Shown: in pieces, positions 28,252 to 37,893 of the stretch
Numbering within the stretch: the first letter of the stretch is position 1
Layout of the letters: the number at the start of each line of letters is the position of its first letter
Source of the DNA: Chryseobacterium sp. Bi04
GTDB taxonomy: Bacteria > Bacteroidota > Bacteroidia > Flavobacteriales > Weeksellaceae
Reading direction: 5' to 3'
NCBI RefSeq assembly: GCF_918698085.1
Contig: NZ_CAKKLP010000005.1
Coordinates: 297,420 to 361,419 of the forward strand
DNA length: 64,000 bases
The notes under the pieces: generated by a model
What the model was told of the DNA's origin: nothing
The model's input: the letters and a program-made list of their open reading frames with translations, nothing else
Database searches by the model: none
Position numbers and translations under genes: made by a program

Positions 28252-28677
28252 ATGAAAAAATATATATACATGACAATATTTGTTACAAGCTTCTCCCTGA
28301 CAGCTTGCGGACAGGTCAAAGAAAATCAAAAAAAAACACAATCCTCTAAACAACAAACAATGGACTTATCAAAAATAACAGACGAAACGGTAAAAAATGC
28401 CATAGAAGCACTGCAAACCGGAGATAAAAAATGGTACAGCTTCTTTACAGAAAATCCGGTCATGACAGATGACGGCAATACTGTAGATTTTACCTCTTTT
28501 TTCTCCAAAGCCTTGGGTAAAGAACATTTTCTCAGCATAGACCGCGTAGAAAATGAAGGAAAGGACATTTACGGAAGCTTTAAAGCCGGACAATGGGGAA
28601 CATTTCCCGTATTTTTCAAGTTTCATAAGAATTCTGAAGGTAAATTTGAAAGACTGGATATTGGACAGGCCAAGTAA
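28252..28677 (+). CDS. Putative lipoprotein, NTF2/SnoaL-like
   Basis: 141 aa. Lipoprotein signal MKKYIYMTIFVTSFSLTACG with lipobox Cys19, a Lys/Gln-rich linker, then a small alpha+beta domain (ETVKNAIEALQTGDKKWYSF ... AGQWGTFPVFFKFHKN) that looks like an NTF2/SnoaL fold. Envelope-anchored; in operon with the DoxX-like gene. Confidence 0.7.
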   Translation: MKKYIYMTIFVTSFSLTACGQVKENQKKTQSSKQQTMDLSKITDETVKNAIEALQTGDKKWYSFFTENPVMTDDGNTVDFTSFFSKALGKEHFLSIDRVENEGKDIYGSFKAGQWGTFPVFFKFHKNSEGKFERLDIGQAK

Positions 28678-28763
28678 ATACTCCGGGTCCAGGGTAAAAA
28701 CTTATAAATAATTTTTTAAACGCTACAGATTGCAAAGGATTATTTACAATTGAAATTTTTTAC

Positions 28764-28827
28764 GTTCGCAAGGGCAATTAGCTCAGCAAAGTATTCTTTC
28801 TCTGCTAAACAAAGTGCCCTTGTGAAC
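28764..28827. repeat. Imperfect inverted repeat
   Basis: Arms GTTCGCAAGGGCA (28764-28776) and TGCCCTTGTGAAC (28815-28827) pair at 12 of 13 positions; an inner TTAGC/GCTAA pair extends the stem. CTTTGC/AAGG-type words recur just downstream (CCTTGGCGAACGC), recalling degenerate intergenic repeats of Flavobacteriia. Confidence 0.45.
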
Positions 28828-29090
28828 GAAAATAAAGACTTAAATAGAACCTTGGCGAACGCAGCGTTAATACACTATCGATTATTCATGCTTCCAACTC
28901 AAGTTAAACAAGCTTTCTGGACATTGGAATATTTGCTATTTATTTACTTATAGGTGTCAGTTTCTTCTTTTACCGAAGCCGGAAAATATGTAGTTTCAAG
29001 CCATACTCAATAGAATTAATACCGGTTGAAAAATAGAATAACCGTCTTTCATTTTATCTGGCAACAAAATTAGATTTAATTATAACAAAA

Positions 29091-29116
29091 AGGCCATTTC
29101 GCTGTTGAAATCACCT
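29091..29116 (-). terminator. Terminator of AraC gene
   Basis: On the minus strand AGGTGATTTC / GAAATGGCCT with a 6-nt loop (one G-U, one mismatch), followed by TTTTGTTA, 16 bp past the AraC stop. Confidence 0.5.
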
Positions 29117-29131
29117 CTGCTGTTTCACTTT

Positions 29132-30088
29132 TTATCCCATTGAGTATTGTTTAGGATTCATCCCGATGTGCTCTTTAAACACTTTTGAAAAATGGCTCAG
29201 ATTAGAAAACCCCAGTTTGTAGCCCACCTCAGAAACGGAATACTTTTTCTCTTTCAGCAATAGCGCAGCTTCCTTCATTCTGAATTCCTGATAATAATTA
29301 AAAATACTGTTCCCAAAAATCTGTCTGAACAGTCGTTTGAGCTTGGTAGCACTCATTCCGGCTTCTGCAGCCAGGTCTTTGATGACAGGAGGAATTTCTA
29401 GTTGTTCAAGAATTTTTGCCTTTATTGTATACATCATTTCAATATCATGGATGTTGAGCGCGTAGAGACGTTTCTCATCCCGTTTTTCCAATTCTATCAA
29501 TAGTCTGCAAATCAGCTCTTCAGCTTTTATCCTTAAAAAAAACAGCTTAAAAGTTTCACCTACCTCTTCAGAGACGATTTCATTGACAACATTTTGCAGA
29601 GAAGGATTAATCATATGTTCAAACAGAAAGGGTTCAGTATTTTCCAGCAAACTTTTCAATATCGGTGACTGATCTGATATCTGAAACAACCCTTTCAGGT
29701 AGTCTGCATCCACTTCTATATTGATTGTGTTTCTATTGGAATGAATAGGGATGAACCTATCGGTATTAAGACGGCTCGTTGCCACCATAACCGAAGGCAG
29801 TTCGGCCGGATTTCCTCCTGGAGATATTTCTGTTTTGGGAAAAATATTCTGAAACTTAAAAAAGATCATTTTTTTAGCAATATTCACATCCGGATTTTCA
29901 ATGATCAAGTTTTCGTATAGCTCATAATTACTAATGAGCATCCGGATATACTGATTAAAAATAAACCCTCTGCAATATCCTTTTCCAAACTGGAATGGAA
30001 TCTCCAGTTTTCTCTGTTTTATTTCAGAACCCAATAAACGGGCTAAGGTCTTTAGAATATTAGGAATCGTTTGATCAACTCTTTCCAT
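29132..30088 (-). CDS. AraC-family regulator divergent from the Tet(X)-like gene
   Basis: 318 aa. The sensory N-terminal 210 residues are not a plain cupin by eye. C-terminal HTH pair: IKDLAAEAGMSATKLKRLFR and KYSVSEVGYKLGFSNLSHFS, ending IGMNPKQYSMG. Head-to-head with the Tet(X)-like monooxygenase, 94 bp between start codons, which is the classic arrangement of a local activator and its target. Acquired tet(X) genes are not generally described with such a partner, so this layout looks chromosomal. Confidence 0.87.
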   Translation of the reverse strand: MERVDQTIPNILKTLARLLGSEIKQRKLEIPFQFGKGYCRGFIFNQYIRMLISNYELYENLIIENPDVNIAKKMIFFKFQNIFPKTEISPGGNPAELPSVMVATSRLNTDRFIPIHSNRNTINIEVDADYLKGLFQISDQSPILKSLLENTEPFLFEHMINPSLQNVVNEIVSEEVGETFKLFFLRIKAEELICRLLIELEKRDEKRLYALNIHDIEMMYTIKAKILEQLEIPPVIKDLAAEAGMSATKLKRLFRQIFGNSIFNYYQEFRMKEAALLLKEKKYSVSEVGYKLGFSNLSHFSKVFKEHIGMNPKQYSMG

Positions 30089-30119
30089 AAAAGTCTTTTA
30101 CAGCTATTTTTAAGTCTAA

Positions 30120-31301
<1,182 letters not shown>

Positions 31302-31311
31302 GACACTTTTT

Positions 31312-31341
31312 AAAGCCATAAGTATGCCTCTAAAAGGCTTT
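31312..31341 (+). terminator. Weak terminator after Tet(X)-like gene
   Basis: AAAGCC / GGCTTT stem with 18-nt loop followed by TTTA. Short stem, so weak. Confidence 0.35.
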
Positions 31342-31385
31342 TTACATCTCATTTATCCTTATCTTTACGTTGAACTTAATATGGT

Positions 31386-32297
31386 ATGATGAAGGAAGTA
31401 CTTGTGTATCAAATTGACTCTTTTACTAAAGAAAAATTCAAAGGAAACCCTGCCGGGGTCGTTTTAAATGCAGAAAATCTGACCACTTCGGAAATGCAAT
31501 TGATAGCCAGGGAACTCAACAATTCAGAAACAGCATTTGTTTTCCGCCCCACTACTCGGGAACAAAATTTTGAATACCATGTAAGGTATTTCACCCCGAC
31601 AACAGAGGTTCCTTCCTGTGGACATGCCACTATTGCTGCATTATATGCAAAAGCTATGGAAGATCAGTTGGATTCCTGTACTATCAGAATAATGACCCAA
31701 ATCGGAATTTTACCCATTAGGATTGAAAAACAGGACCATGATTATCAAATCACAATGACACAGGGACGTTTTGAGCTAAGCCCGGCCTTTGATCCGTTAA
31801 CGACACAAAATATCGTTCATGCATTAGGATTGATAATGGAAGATCTTGATGAGAAATGCCCTGTACAAATTGCTTCGACAGGCCACTCAAAGGTTATGAT
31901 CGGTATTAAAAGCAGAAACACTTTAAATCATCTTCAACCTGATCTTATGGCTTTAGCTCAGCTAAGTAAAGTGATCAGCTGTAATGGTTATTTTGTATTT
32001 ACTTTTGATTCCGATGATAAGGAAATCCTGACCTATGGGAGAATGTTTGCCCCGGCAATCGGTATTTCAGAAGATCCCGTTACCGGAAATGCCAATGGAC
32101 CTTTGGGAGGCTATCTTATTCAAAATAAAATTATCAGTATTACTGAAGATATTTTCAAATTTATAGGTAAACAGGGAGAAGCGATCAACCGTATTGGAAA
32201 AGTGCAGGTGGAAGTTAGGGTAAAAGGCAGTACTCCCAATATCGTCAGCATTACAGGGAATGCAGTAAGTGTATTCAGGACTGTGATGTATATCTAA
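31386..32297 (+). CDS. PhzF family isomerase/epimerase-like protein
   Basis: 303 aa; full-length PhzF double hotdog-like fold. N-terminus YQIDSFTKEKFKGNPAGVVL, catalytic Glu48 in LNNSETAFV, CGHATIAALYA, and the C-terminal SEDPVTGNANGPLG. PhzF in phenazine synthesis isomerises trans-2,3-dihydro-3-hydroxyanthranilate, but no other phenazine genes are here, so only the fold and general isomerase role are safe. ATG 31389 is an alternative start. Confidence 0.9.
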   Translation: MMKEVLVYQIDSFTKEKFKGNPAGVVLNAENLTTSEMQLIARELNNSETAFVFRPTTREQNFEYHVRYFTPTTEVPSCGHATIAALYAKAMEDQLDSCTIRIMTQIGILPIRIEKQDHDYQITMTQGRFELSPAFDPLTTQNIVHALGLIMEDLDEKCPVQIASTGHSKVMIGIKSRNTLNHLQPDLMALAQLSKVISCNGYFVFTFDSDDKEILTYGRMFAPAIGISEDPVTGNANGPLGGYLIQNKIISITEDIFKFIGKQGEAINRIGKVQVEVRVKGSTPNIVSITGNAVSVFRTVMYI

Positions 32298-32344
32298 AAT
32301 TTTCAACCACAAAACATCCTAAAATAAAATATTTCCATAACAAA

Positions 32345-32371
32345 AGCCTCCGGATCAGCAGTCCGGAGGCT
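32345..32371 (+). terminator. Terminator of phzF-like gene
   Basis: 10-bp perfect stem AGCCTCCGGA / TCCGGAGGCT with 7-nt loop, then CTATTTG. Confidence 0.75.
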
Positions 32372-32560
32372 CTATTTGCCAGATTAAATTACGGCTGAAA
32401 TTCTATCCGTTTTCAAAACAAATATTTTCTATTAGTATTAAGCTCAAGTAATTCTATCTACTGAAATTACAATGAACCATACAACAAACAAAAATTGAAC
32501 TGCACAGCAAACTTAACTTTTGTATTTCGGACGAACTTTGTGGTATTAAAATCAAACAAA

Positions 32561-33976
32561 ATGATACAGATTAATAAAATTTACGTCAACGGCGAATTTG
32601 TTTCACCACAAGGGACAGATACTTTTGATCTTATTGACCCAACGACCAACCGGAAAACCGGCGAAGTGATATTGGGAAACGAAGAAGATACCAAAGCAGC
32701 CATTGCTGCTGCAAAAGAAGCTTTTAGAACCTTTTCAAAAACTACCAAAGCTGAACGTATTATTTTCCTGAAAAAGCTTCATCAGGCAGTCAGCAGCCGG
32801 GAAGAAGAACTGGTTTTCACCATGGTTAAAGAATACGGAGGTACTCTTCAATTCTGTAAAATGAGTATACAGAATGCCATTTCCTCTTTTGCAACCACTA
32901 TTGAAATACTGGAATCTTTTGATTTTGAAAGAACCGCAGGACATTCAAAAGTACGTTTTGAGCCATTGGGCATTGTAGGGATTATCACTCCGTGGAATGC
33001 CAGCAACAGTTTTATATGCAATAAGTTGGCTACAGCAATTGCTGCCGGCTGTACTGCTGTAATCAAACCGAGTGAAATGAGTGCCCAACAGACGCAATTA
33101 ATTACAGAATGTTTCCATGAAGCCGGATTGCCAAAAGGTGTTTTTAATATAGTTAATGGTTTTGGAAATGTAGTGGGTGCTGAAATTACAAATCATCCTG
33201 ATATTGCTAAAATATCTTTCACTGGATCTACAATTACAGGGAAAACCATTGCTAAAGGAGCGGTAGATACCATGAAAAGGGTAACCCTGGAACTTGGTGG
33301 AAAATCGCCTAATATCATTCTGGAGGATGCAAATCTTACTACAGCTGTTCCCATGGCTGTGTTTGGAGCTTATATGAATAATGGCCAGGCATGCATTGCC
33401 CCTACCCGCCTGCTTGTCCCTCAAAATAAGCTGGATGAAGTGAATAAGCTCGCAAAACAGGCTGTCCGGAATGTGAAAGTAGGACATCCACATGAAGAGG
33501 ATACCACTGTTGGTCCCATGGTAAGTACAAAACAATATGAGCGGGTACAAAGTTACATCAGGCTTGGACAAAGCGAAGGTGCTACTCTGCTGGCGGGAGG
33601 TGAAGGAAAACCTGAAGGTCTTGAGGACGGTAATTTTGTAAAGGCAACTATTTTCACAAATGTTCATAATAATATGCGCATCGCCAGAGAAGAAATCTTT
33701 GGTCCTGTATTATCTATTATCCCTTATCAAAATGAAGAGGAAGCTATCAGGATCGCAAATGATACAACCTATGGATTAGCAGCCTACATCAGTTCTTCCA
33801 GCCGGGAACATGCAGAACATGTTGCAGCCCAGATTGATGCCGGAAGGATTTGCATTAATGGATTTGCCCATGATCCGCTTGCTCCTTTCGGTGGTTTTAA
33901 ACAAAGCGGTATTGGCCGTGAATATGGTATCTTTGGACTGGAAGCCTATTTAGAACCCAAAGCTATTTTATCATAA
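32561..33976 (+). CDS. NAD(P)-dependent aldehyde dehydrogenase
   Basis: 471 aa from ATG 32561 (MIQINKIYVNGEFV). ALDH motifs: ITPWNASN (cofactor site), SFTGSTITGK, catalytic Glu in LELGGKSPN near 244, catalytic Cys in NNGQACIAPTR near 277, and EEIFGPVLSI. Oxidises an aldehyde to the acid; the substrate cannot be read from sequence. Followed by a terminator and an AraC-family gene in the same direction. Confidence 0.92.
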   Translation: MIQINKIYVNGEFVSPQGTDTFDLIDPTTNRKTGEVILGNEEDTKAAIAAAKEAFRTFSKTTKAERIIFLKKLHQAVSSREEELVFTMVKEYGGTLQFCKMSIQNAISSFATTIEILESFDFERTAGHSKVRFEPLGIVGIITPWNASNSFICNKLATAIAAGCTAVIKPSEMSAQQTQLITECFHEAGLPKGVFNIVNGFGNVVGAEITNHPDIAKISFTGSTITGKTIAKGAVDTMKRVTLELGGKSPNIILEDANLTTAVPMAVFGAYMNNGQACIAPTRLLVPQNKLDEVNKLAKQAVRNVKVGHPHEEDTTVGPMVSTKQYERVQSYIRLGQSEGATLLAGGEGKPEGLEDGNFVKATIFTNVHNNMRIAREEIFGPVLSIIPYQNEEEAIRIANDTTYGLAAYISSSSREHAEHVAAQIDAGRICINGFAHDPLAPFGGFKQSGIGREYGIFGLEAYLEPKAILS

Positions 33977-33984
33977 CCAGAGCT

Positions 33985-34014
33985 TATTCCTCATAGTTTT
34001 GGCTGTGAGGAATA
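33985..34014 (+). terminator. Terminator of aldehyde dehydrogenase gene
   Basis: 9-bp perfect stem TATTCCTCA / TGAGGAATA with 12-nt loop, then ACATTTTAT. Confidence 0.6.
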
Positions 34015-34051
34015 GACATTTTATATATTCCTGTAATGAGGAAAAAGTTTG

Positions 34052-34059
34052 TAAGTTTG
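34052..34059 (+). promoter_or_regulatory. -7 promoter box (TAAGTTTG)
   Basis: Matches TAnnTTTG, 34 bp upstream of the AraC ATG at 34093 and downstream of the aldehyde dehydrogenase terminator, so the regulator has its own promoter. Confidence 0.45.
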
Positions 34060-34092
34060 AATAAGAATCAATAGAAAACTACCATTTGAGCA

Positions 34093-34911
34093 ATGAATGA
34101 TCAGAAAACAGTTTGGCCCGTTAATTACTCCTGCCATTTTTCAGAATTCCGGGAGGGAGAACAGTTCACTCAAATTCACAGTCTGGGTTTAGTCCTTTCC
34201 GGTGAAATGGAATTAGATGATGGAAGTACAAAAACAGTATTTAAAGAAGGTGAGCTTTATTCCTCACGTAAAAACCGTCTTTTGAAATTTGCTAAATATC
34301 CACCCAAAAATGGGGAAATTAAAACGGTAACTCTCTATTTTGACGATGCCGTATTACAGGATTTCAGCAGGGAATATGGATATTCGGCAGAGAAAAAAGA
34401 AAATATCTCAACATTTATAAAGCCGGACAACCAGCCATTACTCACGTTTATGCGTTCTCTTCTTCCCTACGAGGAATTATTGAGCAATCCTGCTTCAACA
34501 GAGCTTATTCGCCTGAAACAAAAGGAAGCATTAATTCTGATGCTCGCTTATGATCCTGATCTCAAAGATATATTATTTGATTTTTCAGAACCTTACAAAA
34601 TTGATATTGAATCATTTATGAATAAGAATTTCCATTTTAATGCTAAAATTGAACGTTTTGCCTATTTAACGGGAAGAAGCTTATCTACTTTTAAAAGGGA
34701 TTTTCAAAAAAGTTTTGGGATACCGCCAAGACAATGGCTACAGCTTCGGAGACTGAAGGAGGCACACATTTTACTTACACAACAAGATAAACCGGTCTCT
34801 GATATTTATTTGGAATTGGGATTTGAAAACCTTTCCCATTTTTCTTTTGCATTTAAAAAACAATTTGGCTATTCTCCCAGTACAATACAGGCACAAAAGC
34901 AAAAAAGCTAA
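34093..34911 (+). CDS. AraC-family transcriptional regulator
   Basis: 272 aa. N-terminal cupin domain (SGEMELDDGSTKTVFKEGEL); C-terminal HTH pair FAYLTGRSLSTFKRDFQKSF and PVSDIYLELGFENLSHFSFA, ending FGYSPSTIQ. Likely controls the adjacent aldehyde dehydrogenase gene, but both are on the same strand, so this is inference only. Confidence 0.87.
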   Translation: MNDQKTVWPVNYSCHFSEFREGEQFTQIHSLGLVLSGEMELDDGSTKTVFKEGELYSSRKNRLLKFAKYPPKNGEIKTVTLYFDDAVLQDFSREYGYSAEKKENISTFIKPDNQPLLTFMRSLLPYEELLSNPASTELIRLKQKEALILMLAYDPDLKDILFDFSEPYKIDIESFMNKNFHFNAKIERFAYLTGRSLSTFKRDFQKSFGIPPRQWLQLRRLKEAHILLTQQDKPVSDIYLELGFENLSHFSFAFKKQFGYSPSTIQAQKQKS

Positions 34912-35049
34912 GACAAATAACATTGTTACTTATATTGAAAGTAATTGCAGTATAAAGAAAAAATGAAGAGCCTCAACGAGCAGTATAAAGATGAATTGAA
35001 TCTTCAGAAAATTATTATAATTGATTAAGGAAGCTAAAAATCGTTGTTT

Positions 35050-35874
35050 ATGGAAGACAATTTGAACTGTATTTACAGGGTCATTCATTTTATAGAGAAG
35101 AATTATGATCAGCAGATCTCTGTAAAAGATCTGGAAGACGTATCCCACTACTCTTACAGAAATATACAGCGTATTTTCAAATACAGTTGTGGAGAAACAA
35201 TCGGTGCTTTTCAGCAAAGGCTGAAGGTAGAAAACGCCTATAAACGTATTCTCTATACCCATGAAAGTCTGACAGCCATTGGTATTGAAGTAGGGTTTGC
35301 CAATATAGCCTCATTTTCAAAAGCTTTCAAACAGCATTTCGGTATTTCACCTAAAGCAGCAAAACTGAGCAGAGAAAAGCTGCTTTGTGGATCTGATCTG
35401 ATTCCTGTAGCATCTGATATATTGCTGGAACCTGAAATTGTATACCTTACATCAATACCCGTGTACTATCAAAGCACTCCAACTTATTACAACAATGAGG
35501 AGATTGAAGTATTATGGGGAAAATTTACACAAAATGAATTTCCCGTTTCCGGTACTGAGTATTTTGGGATTATCGCAGATGAACCGTTGATCAAAGCTGA
35601 AATAAACTGTCGTTATGATGCCTGTGCCAGTGCCCAGGCTAAAAATAAAAAGCTACCTACAAAAAAAATATTCGGATGCAGATATGCCCGTTTTACACAT
35701 ATGGGAAGCTATGAAACCATAGATGAAACCTACACGAATATTTATTCCCGTTGGATTTTCAATTCCGGTCTTGAATTTTCCCATACTCCTATTATAGAAA
35801 AATATGAAAGACATGCTGATCATACAGATAGTCAGGACGATCAGCTGACTTATATTTTATTACCTCTGAAGTAA
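35050..35874 (+). CDS. AraC regulator with C-terminal GyrI-like effector domain
   Basis: 274 aa from ATG 35050 (MEDNLNCIYRVIHFIEKNYD). Reversed layout: the AraC HTH pair comes first (residues 5-105, including YSYRNIQRIFKYSCGETIGA and VGFANIASFSKAFKQHFG), then a GyrI-like/SOUL-type small-molecule binding domain (YYNNEEIEVLWGKF ... YARFTHMGSYETIDETYTNI). This is the Rob/BmrR-like architecture that senses hydrophobic cations or drugs directly. Target unknown; the next gene starts 70 bp later from its own promoter. Confidence 0.9.
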   Translation: MEDNLNCIYRVIHFIEKNYDQQISVKDLEDVSHYSYRNIQRIFKYSCGETIGAFQQRLKVENAYKRILYTHESLTAIGIEVGFANIASFSKAFKQHFGISPKAAKLSREKLLCGSDLIPVASDILLEPEIVYLTSIPVYYQSTPTYYNNEEIEVLWGKFTQNEFPVSGTEYFGIIADEPLIKAEINCRYDACASAQAKNKKLPTKKIFGCRYARFTHMGSYETIDETYTNIYSRWIFNSGLEFSHTPIIEKYERHADHTDSQDDQLTYILLPLK

Positions 35875-35893
35875 GTTGTCAATTCCGGACAAC

Positions 35894-35921
35894 TTTGAAA
35901 ATAGTAATCGATCTAATTTTG
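35894..35921 (+). promoter_or_regulatory. Promoter of the deiminase-family gene
   Basis: TTTG (35894-35897), 16-bp spacer, TAATTTTG (35914-35921), 23 bp before ATG 35945. Good Bacteroidota promoter match. Confidence 0.55.
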
Positions 35922-35944
35922 TCATATCAAAAAATAGATTAATT

Positions 35945-37067
35945 ATGCAAAAAAATATGATACCATTCTTATTATTACCTCTTCTTCTCTCATGCACACA
36001 AACGGATATAACAGATACTTCGGGGACAGGCAATGAATCCACTGATGCTGTGTACAAAATGCCGGAAGAATCTGCTCCACATGAAGGAACATGGCTTCAA
36101 TGGCCACATGAATATCAATATGGTGTTACCTACCGAAAGCGCCTGGATGCAACATGGGTAGCCATGACCAGGGAATTGGTACAAAGTGAGAACGTTCATA
36201 TCATTGCTTATGACGATACGGAAAAACAGCGCATTACAGCATTGCTAGCCAATGCAGGAATTCCACTCACCCATGTTAATTTTAAACTTTATCCAACGGA
36301 TGATTTTTGGGTACGAGATAACGGCCCTATCTATGTAAAGGATAATACCGGAAAATTATTTATTCAGGATTGGGGATTCAATGGCTGGGGTAATAAGGCA
36401 GAATACAGCCACTGCAATTCGGTTCCCTCTAAAATTGCTGCAGATACCCCATATTCCAAAAATTGATCTCAACTCAGTAATGATTAATGAAGGCGGAAGT
36501 GTAGAAATTGATGGAAACGGGGTATTAATGGCTTGCAAAAGTTCCATCCTCAATACAAACCGAAACCCGGGCATGACCCAGCAGCAGGCTGAGGCTATAT
36601 TCACCAGGAATTTAGGGATAACCAAGTTTATCTGGCTGGAAGGAAAAGCAGGCCTGGATATCACAGACATGCATATTGACGGTTTTGCCCGGTTTGTAAA
36701 TTCTTCTACCATTATTACAATGAACTCTGATGATCTGGCCTACTGGCAGATTCCGGATGGTGATATTGATAAACTGTACCGTGCCACAGGGAAAAATGGA
36801 GCCGCATATCAGTTTGTAAAAGTTCCTTTGACTCAATATGATGTGATGACCACCTATGGAAAAAATGTAGGCCGTGCTTCTTATATCAATTATTATATTA
36901 CTAATAACCGCGTGCTGGTTCCTAATTACAATGATCCTAATGATGCTGTTGCCAACCAGATTATCCAACAGCTGTATCCGGATAAAAAAGTAGTTGGAAT
37001 TGACTGCCGTAATTTATTTGCCAATGGAGGAATGGTACATTGTGTGACACAGCAACAGCCGAAATAA
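35945..37067 (+). pseudogene. Agmatine/peptidylarginine deiminase-family lipoprotein gene with a frameshift
   Basis: Two overlapping frames together encode one deiminase-family protein of about 373 aa. The first part has a lipoprotein signal (MQKNMIPFLLLPLLLSC), PHEGTWLQWPH, and the substrate loop DDFWVRDNGPIYV. It then runs into KIAADTPYSKN and a stop at 36464-36466. The second part resumes as HIPKIDLNSVMINEGGSVEI and ends with the catalytic Cys in FANGGMVHCVTQQQP. Dropping one C from the CCCC run at 36447-36450 restores one frame (ADTHIPKIDL). Family reaction: agmatine to N-carbamoylputrescine plus ammonia, or arginine to citrulline. All catalytic motifs survive, so the lesion is recent or a sequencing error. 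Confidence 0.8.
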
Positions 37068-37134
37068 AAAAGGACTTGAGACCCTATGGTCTTAAAATTG
37101 TAGGTATATAGTGAACAACACTAAATCTAATATT

Positions 37135-37722
37135 ATGGCAACTAAAACCACCACAAAAAAAACAGTCGCAAAAAAAACAACGGCAGGCACGTCATCACCA
37201 GCGAAAAAAACAGCTAAAGCTCCGGCTAAAAAAAACGCAGCCAAAGAACTGAAAGATTTGTTTGAAGATTCGCTGAAAGACATTTACTGGGCAGAAAAAG
37301 CATTAGTTAAGGCATTACCTAAGATGCAAAAAAATGCGACAGATAAAAGACTTAAAACAGCCATTGAAAACCACTTAATGGAAACCCAGGTTCATGTAAA
37401 AAGACTGGAAGAATGCTTTAAATCACTAAAAAAAAGGGCAACGGCAAAAAAATGTGATGCTATGCAGGGGCTATTGGATGAGGGCAAAAGTATTATGGAA
37501 GAAACAGCACCAGGATCTGTAAGAGATGCGGGCATCATCGCTGCAGCACAGAAAGTGGAACATTACGAAATCGCTACCTACGGGACATTGGCAGCCTATG
37601 CTAAAGTTCTTAAAGAAAATTTCTGTCTCAAAAATTTCTTAGCAACCCTTAGCGAAGAAAAAAAATGTGATGCGCTTTTAACAAAAGTGGCAGATACAAG
37701 GCTTAATACTAAAGCTTTATAG
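37135..37722 (+). CDS. DUF892 (YciE/YciF-like) ferritin-like protein with Lys/Ala-rich N-terminal tail
   Basis: 195 aa from ATG 37135. Residues 1-35 are a low-complexity KTTTKK/AKKTTAG/AKAPAKK tail like histone H1 tails and mycobacterial Dps/Hlp tails. Residues 37-195 form the DUF892 four-helix ferritin-like bundle, with Glu/His ligands in IYWAEKAL, NHLMETQVHVKRLEECF and AAQKVEHYEIATYGTL. The family is linked to stress response. The tail suggests DNA binding, giving a Dps-like nucleoid-protective role by inference. Confidence 0.85.
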   Translation: MATKTTTKKTVAKKTTAGTSSPAKKTAKAPAKKNAAKELKDLFEDSLKDIYWAEKALVKALPKMQKNATDKRLKTAIENHLMETQVHVKRLEECFKSLKKRATAKKCDAMQGLLDEGKSIMEETAPGSVRDAGIIAAAQKVEHYEIATYGTLAAYAKVLKENFCLKNFLATLSEEKKCDALLTKVADTRLNTKAL

Positions 37723-37745
37723 CTGAATTCTGGTCACAATATCAT

Positions 37746-37774
37746 AAAAAGAGATCTGCAAAAGATCTCTTTTT
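37746..37774 (+). terminator. Terminator of DUF892 gene
   Basis: 12-bp perfect stem AAAAAGAGATCT / AGATCTCTTTTT with 5-nt loop, then ACTTTTATC. Confidence 0.8.
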
Positions 37775-37843
37775 ACTTTTATCTATGTTTAATAAGAGCT
37801 GCTTTATGAAAGTAAAGGGGGATATAATCGTTAAAAAATAATG

Positions 37844-37851
37844 TAAATTTG
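37844..37851 (+). promoter_or_regulatory. -7 promoter box (TAAATTTG)
   Basis: Matches TAnnTTTG 43 bp before ATG 37894 of the phosphodiesterase gene. Confidence 0.45.
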
Positions 37852-37893
37852 CCCTATTCTACTGTAAAAGGTAGATTCTTAGCTTTAGATCAT

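Larger units (their letters stand above)
28678..29131. other. Intergenic region with inverted repeat
   Basis: 454 bp without a convincing gene. An open frame at 28750-28953 overlaps the repeat and has no family features. Holds the imperfect inverted repeat at 28764-28827 and the AraC terminator near 29091-29116. Confidence 0.4.

Noticed and set aside
28750..28953. 67-codon open frame starting at an alternative codon
   Set aside because: It runs through the inverted repeat and its translation has no recognisable feature.
31386..32297. PhzF as evidence of a phenazine cluster
   Set aside because: No other phenazine genes nearby; PhzF-like proteins are common and of broad function.
34963..35028. 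21-codon ORF (MKSLNEQYKDELNLQ...) between two AraC genes
   Set aside because: Too short to support, no amino-acid bias that would indicate an attenuator peptide.
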